The translations under genes were made by a program, and so were the position numbers. A DNA stretch of 6,760 nucleotides from Lichenicola sp964249915 (GTDB taxonomy: Bacteria; Pseudomonadota; Alphaproteobacteria; Acetobacterales; Acetobacteraceae): NCBI GenBank assembly GCA_964249915.1, contig CAXUEL010000188.1:1-6760 (forward strand). Direction: 5' to 3'. Below the pieces are notes generated by a model. That model saw only the letters and a list, made by a program, of their open reading frames with translations, did no database searches and was not told the origin of the DNA. Numbering within the stretch: the stretch's first letter is position 1; each line of letters begins with the position of its first letter. Below are positions 5,058-6,760 of the stretch, one piece after another.

Positions 5058-6116
5058 TCAGGCCGCCTCGGGCAGGCTGGCCATGTCGATCACGAAACGG
5101 TACTTGACGTCGGAGGCGAGCACCCGGTCGTAGGCCTCGTTGATCCGGTCCATCGGGATGATCTCGATGTCGGACACAATGCCGTGCTCGGCGCAGAAGT
5201 CGAGCATCTCCTGGGTTTCCGGGATGCCGCCGATCAGCGAGCCGGCGAAGCTGCGCCGCCCGAGGATCAGCGAGAACACCGCCACCGGCAGCGGATCCGA
5301 CGGCGCGCCGACCTGCACCAGCGCGCCGTCGCGCTTCAGCAGCGCCAGGTACGCGTTGATGTCGTGCTGCGCCGACACGCAGTCGAGGATGAAGTCGAAG
5401 CGGCCCGCCTGCGATCCCATCGCGTCGGGATCCTTGGACAGCACCACGTGGTTGGCGCCGAGGCGACGAGCATCCTCGGCCTTGCCGGGCGAGGTGGTGA
5501 ACAGGGTCACGTCGGCACCCATCGCGTGGGCCAGCTTGAGCCCCATGTGGCCGAGCCCGCCTAGGCCGACGATGCCGACCACGCTGCCCGGTCCGACCTT
5601 CCAGTGGCGCAGCGGCGAATAGGTGGTGATGCCGGCGCAAAGCAGCGGCGCCACCGCGGCCAGCTCCAGCGACTCCGGCACGCGCAGCACGAAGTTCTGG
5701 TCGACCACGATCACCTTGGTATAGCCGCCGAAGGTTTGCAGGCCGGGCGTCTTCTTGTCGGCGCCGTTGTAGGTCCCGGTGAAGCCGTTCTCGCAGTACT
5801 GCTCGAGCCCTTCGCGGCAGCTCGGACAGGTCTGGCAGGAGTCGACCATGCAGCCGACGGCGGCCAGGTCGCCAACCTTGAAGCCGCCGACCTCGGCGCC
5901 GACCGCGGCGACGCGGCCGACGATCTCGTGCCCCGGCACCACCGGATACCGCGACGGACCCCACTCGCTGCGCGCGGTGTGGATGTCGGAATGGCAGACG
6001 CCGCAGTACAGGATGTCGATCTGGACGTCGCCCGGTCCGGGGTCGCGCCGCTCGAACGAGAACGGGGCCAGCTTCGCGTCGGCGGCCTGCGCCGCATAGC
6101 CTGTGCATGCGAACAT
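5058..6116 (-). CDS. Zinc-dependent NADP-type alcohol dehydrogenase (YahK / cinnamyl-alcohol dehydrogenase family)
   Basis: This 352-residue medium-chain dehydrogenase/reductase probably interconverts aldehydes and primary alcohols in the cytoplasm; relatives such as E. coli YahK act mainly as aldehyde reductases. Catalytic zinc ligands are C41 (GVCHSD), H63 with E64 (PGHE) and C160 (LLCAGITTYSPL). The structural zinc site is C94, C97, C100 and C108. The nucleotide-binding turn is GLGGLGHMG (184-192). TTSPGK after the second strand suits NADP(H) because it lacks the acidic residue that favours NAD. I chose the ATG at 6116, which begins MFACTGYAAQ as in relatives and has a GGAG five bases upstream; longer versions would add residues of non-coding character. 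It is a single-gene unit, convergent with the glutathione S-transferase gene and divergent from phaR. A role in clearing aldehydes alongside gloB is possible but only inferred from position. Confidence 0.94.
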   Translation of the reverse strand: MFACTGYAAQAADAKLAPFSFERRDPGPGDVQIDILYCGVCHSDIHTARSEWGPSRYPVVPGHEIVGRVAAVGAEVGGFKVGDLAAVGCMVDSCQTCPSCREGLEQYCENGFTGTYNGADKKTPGLQTFGGYTKVIVVDQNFVLRVPESLELAAVAPLLCAGITTYSPLRHWKVGPGSVVGIVGLGGLGHMGLKLAHAMGADVTLFTTSPGKAEDARRLGANHVVLSKDPDAMGSQAGRFDFILDCVSAQHDINAYLALLKRDGALVQVGAPSDPLPVAVFSLILGRRSFAGSLIGGIPETQEMLDFCAEHGIVSDIEIIPMDRINEAYDRVLASDVKYRFVIDMASLPEAA

Positions 6117-6121
6117 GGGAT

Positions 6122-6125
6122 CTCC
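6122..6125 (-). promoter_or_regulatory. Ribosome binding site GGAG of the alcohol dehydrogenase
   Basis: On the minus strand GGAG lies five bases before the ATG at 6116. It supports this start over upstream in-frame alternatives that lack such a site. Confidence 0.6.
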
Positions 6126-6170
6126 GGGGTCGTGGGGAAGAAAGCGGCCACGTCGATGGGGGGCGTCGGC

Positions 6171-6181
6171 CTGTCCGACAG
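6171..6181. promoter_or_regulatory. Palindrome CTGTC-C-GACAG in the alcohol dehydrogenase / phaR divergent region
   Basis: A perfect 5+1+5 inverted repeat sits 55 bases upstream of the dehydrogenase start and 100 bases upstream of phaR, in the 164-bp region (6117-6280) that must hold both promoters. It could be an operator, but short repeats of this size occur often by chance. I saw no convincing -35/-10 pair; TATCCT (6270-6275) is a possible -10 for phaR without a good -35. Confidence 0.2.
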
Positions 6182-6280
6182 CTGCCACGCCGGCACGCAA
6201 CGGGCAAGGGCGGACGACGCCCGGTGGCCGTGCCTGGCGGCCATTTGCGCAGCGGTCCGGTGGTCATGCTATCCTGCGCC

Positions 6281-6760
6281 ATGTCCATGAGCGGGATGGA
6301 GCGTGTATTGCCGGAAACCGATCGCCCGGTCCCGCCTGTCGTCATCAAGAAATACGCCAACCGCAGGCTCTACGACACCGAAGGCTCGATCTACATCACC
6401 CTGGACAGCCTGGCGGTGATGGTCCGGCAGGGCCGCGACTTCGTGGTGTTCGACGCCAAGACCGGCGACGACATCACCCGCACCGTGCTGACCCAGATCA
6501 TCGTCGAGGAGGAGACCAAGGGCCGCAACATGCTGCCCGCCGCCTTCCTGCGCCAGCTGATCGGGCTCTACGGCGACAGCATGCAGGGCCAGGTGCCGGA
6601 GTACCTGGAGCACATGATGGAGCAGTTCGCCGCACGCCGCGCCGCGGTGCAGGCGCAGAAGGGAGGCCCGGCCAAGCCGCCGGCCTCGGCCCGGCCGGTA
6701 CCGCCCGGACCGAGGCCGCTGCCGACCTGGCCGGCCCGTGCCCTCGGCAACGGCGAGGCT
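6281..6760 (+). CDS. phaR: Polyhydroxyalkanoate synthesis repressor PhaR, 3' end outside the window
   Basis: PhaR binds DNA and polyhydroxyalkanoate; it represses phasin and related storage genes until polymer granules draw it off the DNA. The 160 visible residues contain the N-terminal PHB_acc_N DNA-binding domain (about 21-80) with its hallmark VIKKYANRRLYDT, then DFVVFDAKTGDDITRTVL and LTQIIVEEE. A PHB accumulation domain follows (about 84-118; LPAAFLRQLIGLYGDSMQ). After residue 125 the chain becomes proline- and alanine-rich and leaves the window without a stop, as expected for a protein of about 180-210 residues. Three in-frame ATGs (6281, 6287, 6296) could start it; none has a good ribosome binding site, and 6296 has a GAGCGGG that is too close. 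I took the first. Genes for polymer synthesis may follow beyond the edge. Confidence 0.95.
   Translation, partial: MSMSGMERVLPETDRPVPPVVIKKYANRRLYDTEGSIYITLDSLAVMVRQGRDFVVFDAKTGDDITRTVLTQIIVEEETKGRNMLPAAFLRQLIGLYGDSMQGQVPEYLEHMMEQFAARRAAVQAQKGGPAKPPASARPVPPGPRPLPTWPARALGNGEA

Noticed and set aside
4897..6360. 487-codon minus-strand frame overlapping the alcohol dehydrogenase and the phaR start
   Set aside because: It is out of frame with the dehydrogenase, whose zinc and cofactor motifs are all in the frame ending at 5058.
1..6760. Mobile element, defence system, CRISPR array or tRNA gene
   Set aside because: No transposase, integrase, repeat-spacer pattern, flanking direct repeats or tRNA-like cloverleaf was seen, and base composition is even across the window.

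Overview
The window is very GC-rich, has almost no non-coding space, and looks like ordinary chromosome of an alphaproteobacterium. Rhodospirillales (Azospirillum/Acetobacteraceae-like) is my best guess. The reasons are the psd-pssA order, the gloB gene divergent from a small methyltransferase gene, a PhaR-type polyhydroxyalkanoate regulator, and a HyfG/HyfI-like pair. This placement rests on remembered gene order and composition, not on a search. I see no transposase, integrase, tRNA, rRNA or CRISPR array.

Region 1 (1-946, plus strand) is the end of an operon for a membrane-bound, hydrogenase-4/complex-I-like assembly. It holds the C-terminus of a [NiFe]-hydrogenase large-subunit homologue that has lost its C-terminal metal-binding cysteine motif. 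A NuoB/HyfI-like iron-sulfur subunit follows it and keeps all four cluster cysteines. The pair fits the 'energy-converting hydrogenase-related' (Ehr) type better than a working hydrogenase. Region 2 (858-2427, minus strand) is a phosphatidylethanolamine operon, psd then pssA. Its end overlaps the hydrogenase-like operon tail to tail by 89 bp.

Region 3 (2428-3634) holds an unrecognised 143-residue protein divergent from psd, then a class I SAM-dependent methyltransferase on the minus strand. The 71-bp gap between psd and the unknown gene carries two palindromes whose centres are 20 bp apart. Region 4 (3635-5012, plus strand) is a two-gene operon, gloB (glyoxalase II) and a glutathione S-transferase homologue, joined by an ATGA overlap; it is glutathione-linked detoxification. 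A hairpin at 5019-5049 probably ends both this operon and the convergent alcohol dehydrogenase gene.

Region 5 (5058-6760) has a zinc-dependent NADP-type alcohol dehydrogenase on the minus strand. Divergent from it is phaR, regulator of polyhydroxyalkanoate storage, which runs off the right edge. No stretch of more than 300 bases lacks a gene; the longest gap is 6117-6280. I found no clearly new multi-gene system. The most interesting points are the cysteine-less hydrogenase large subunit, the paired palindromes beside psd, and the unknown gene they control or separate.
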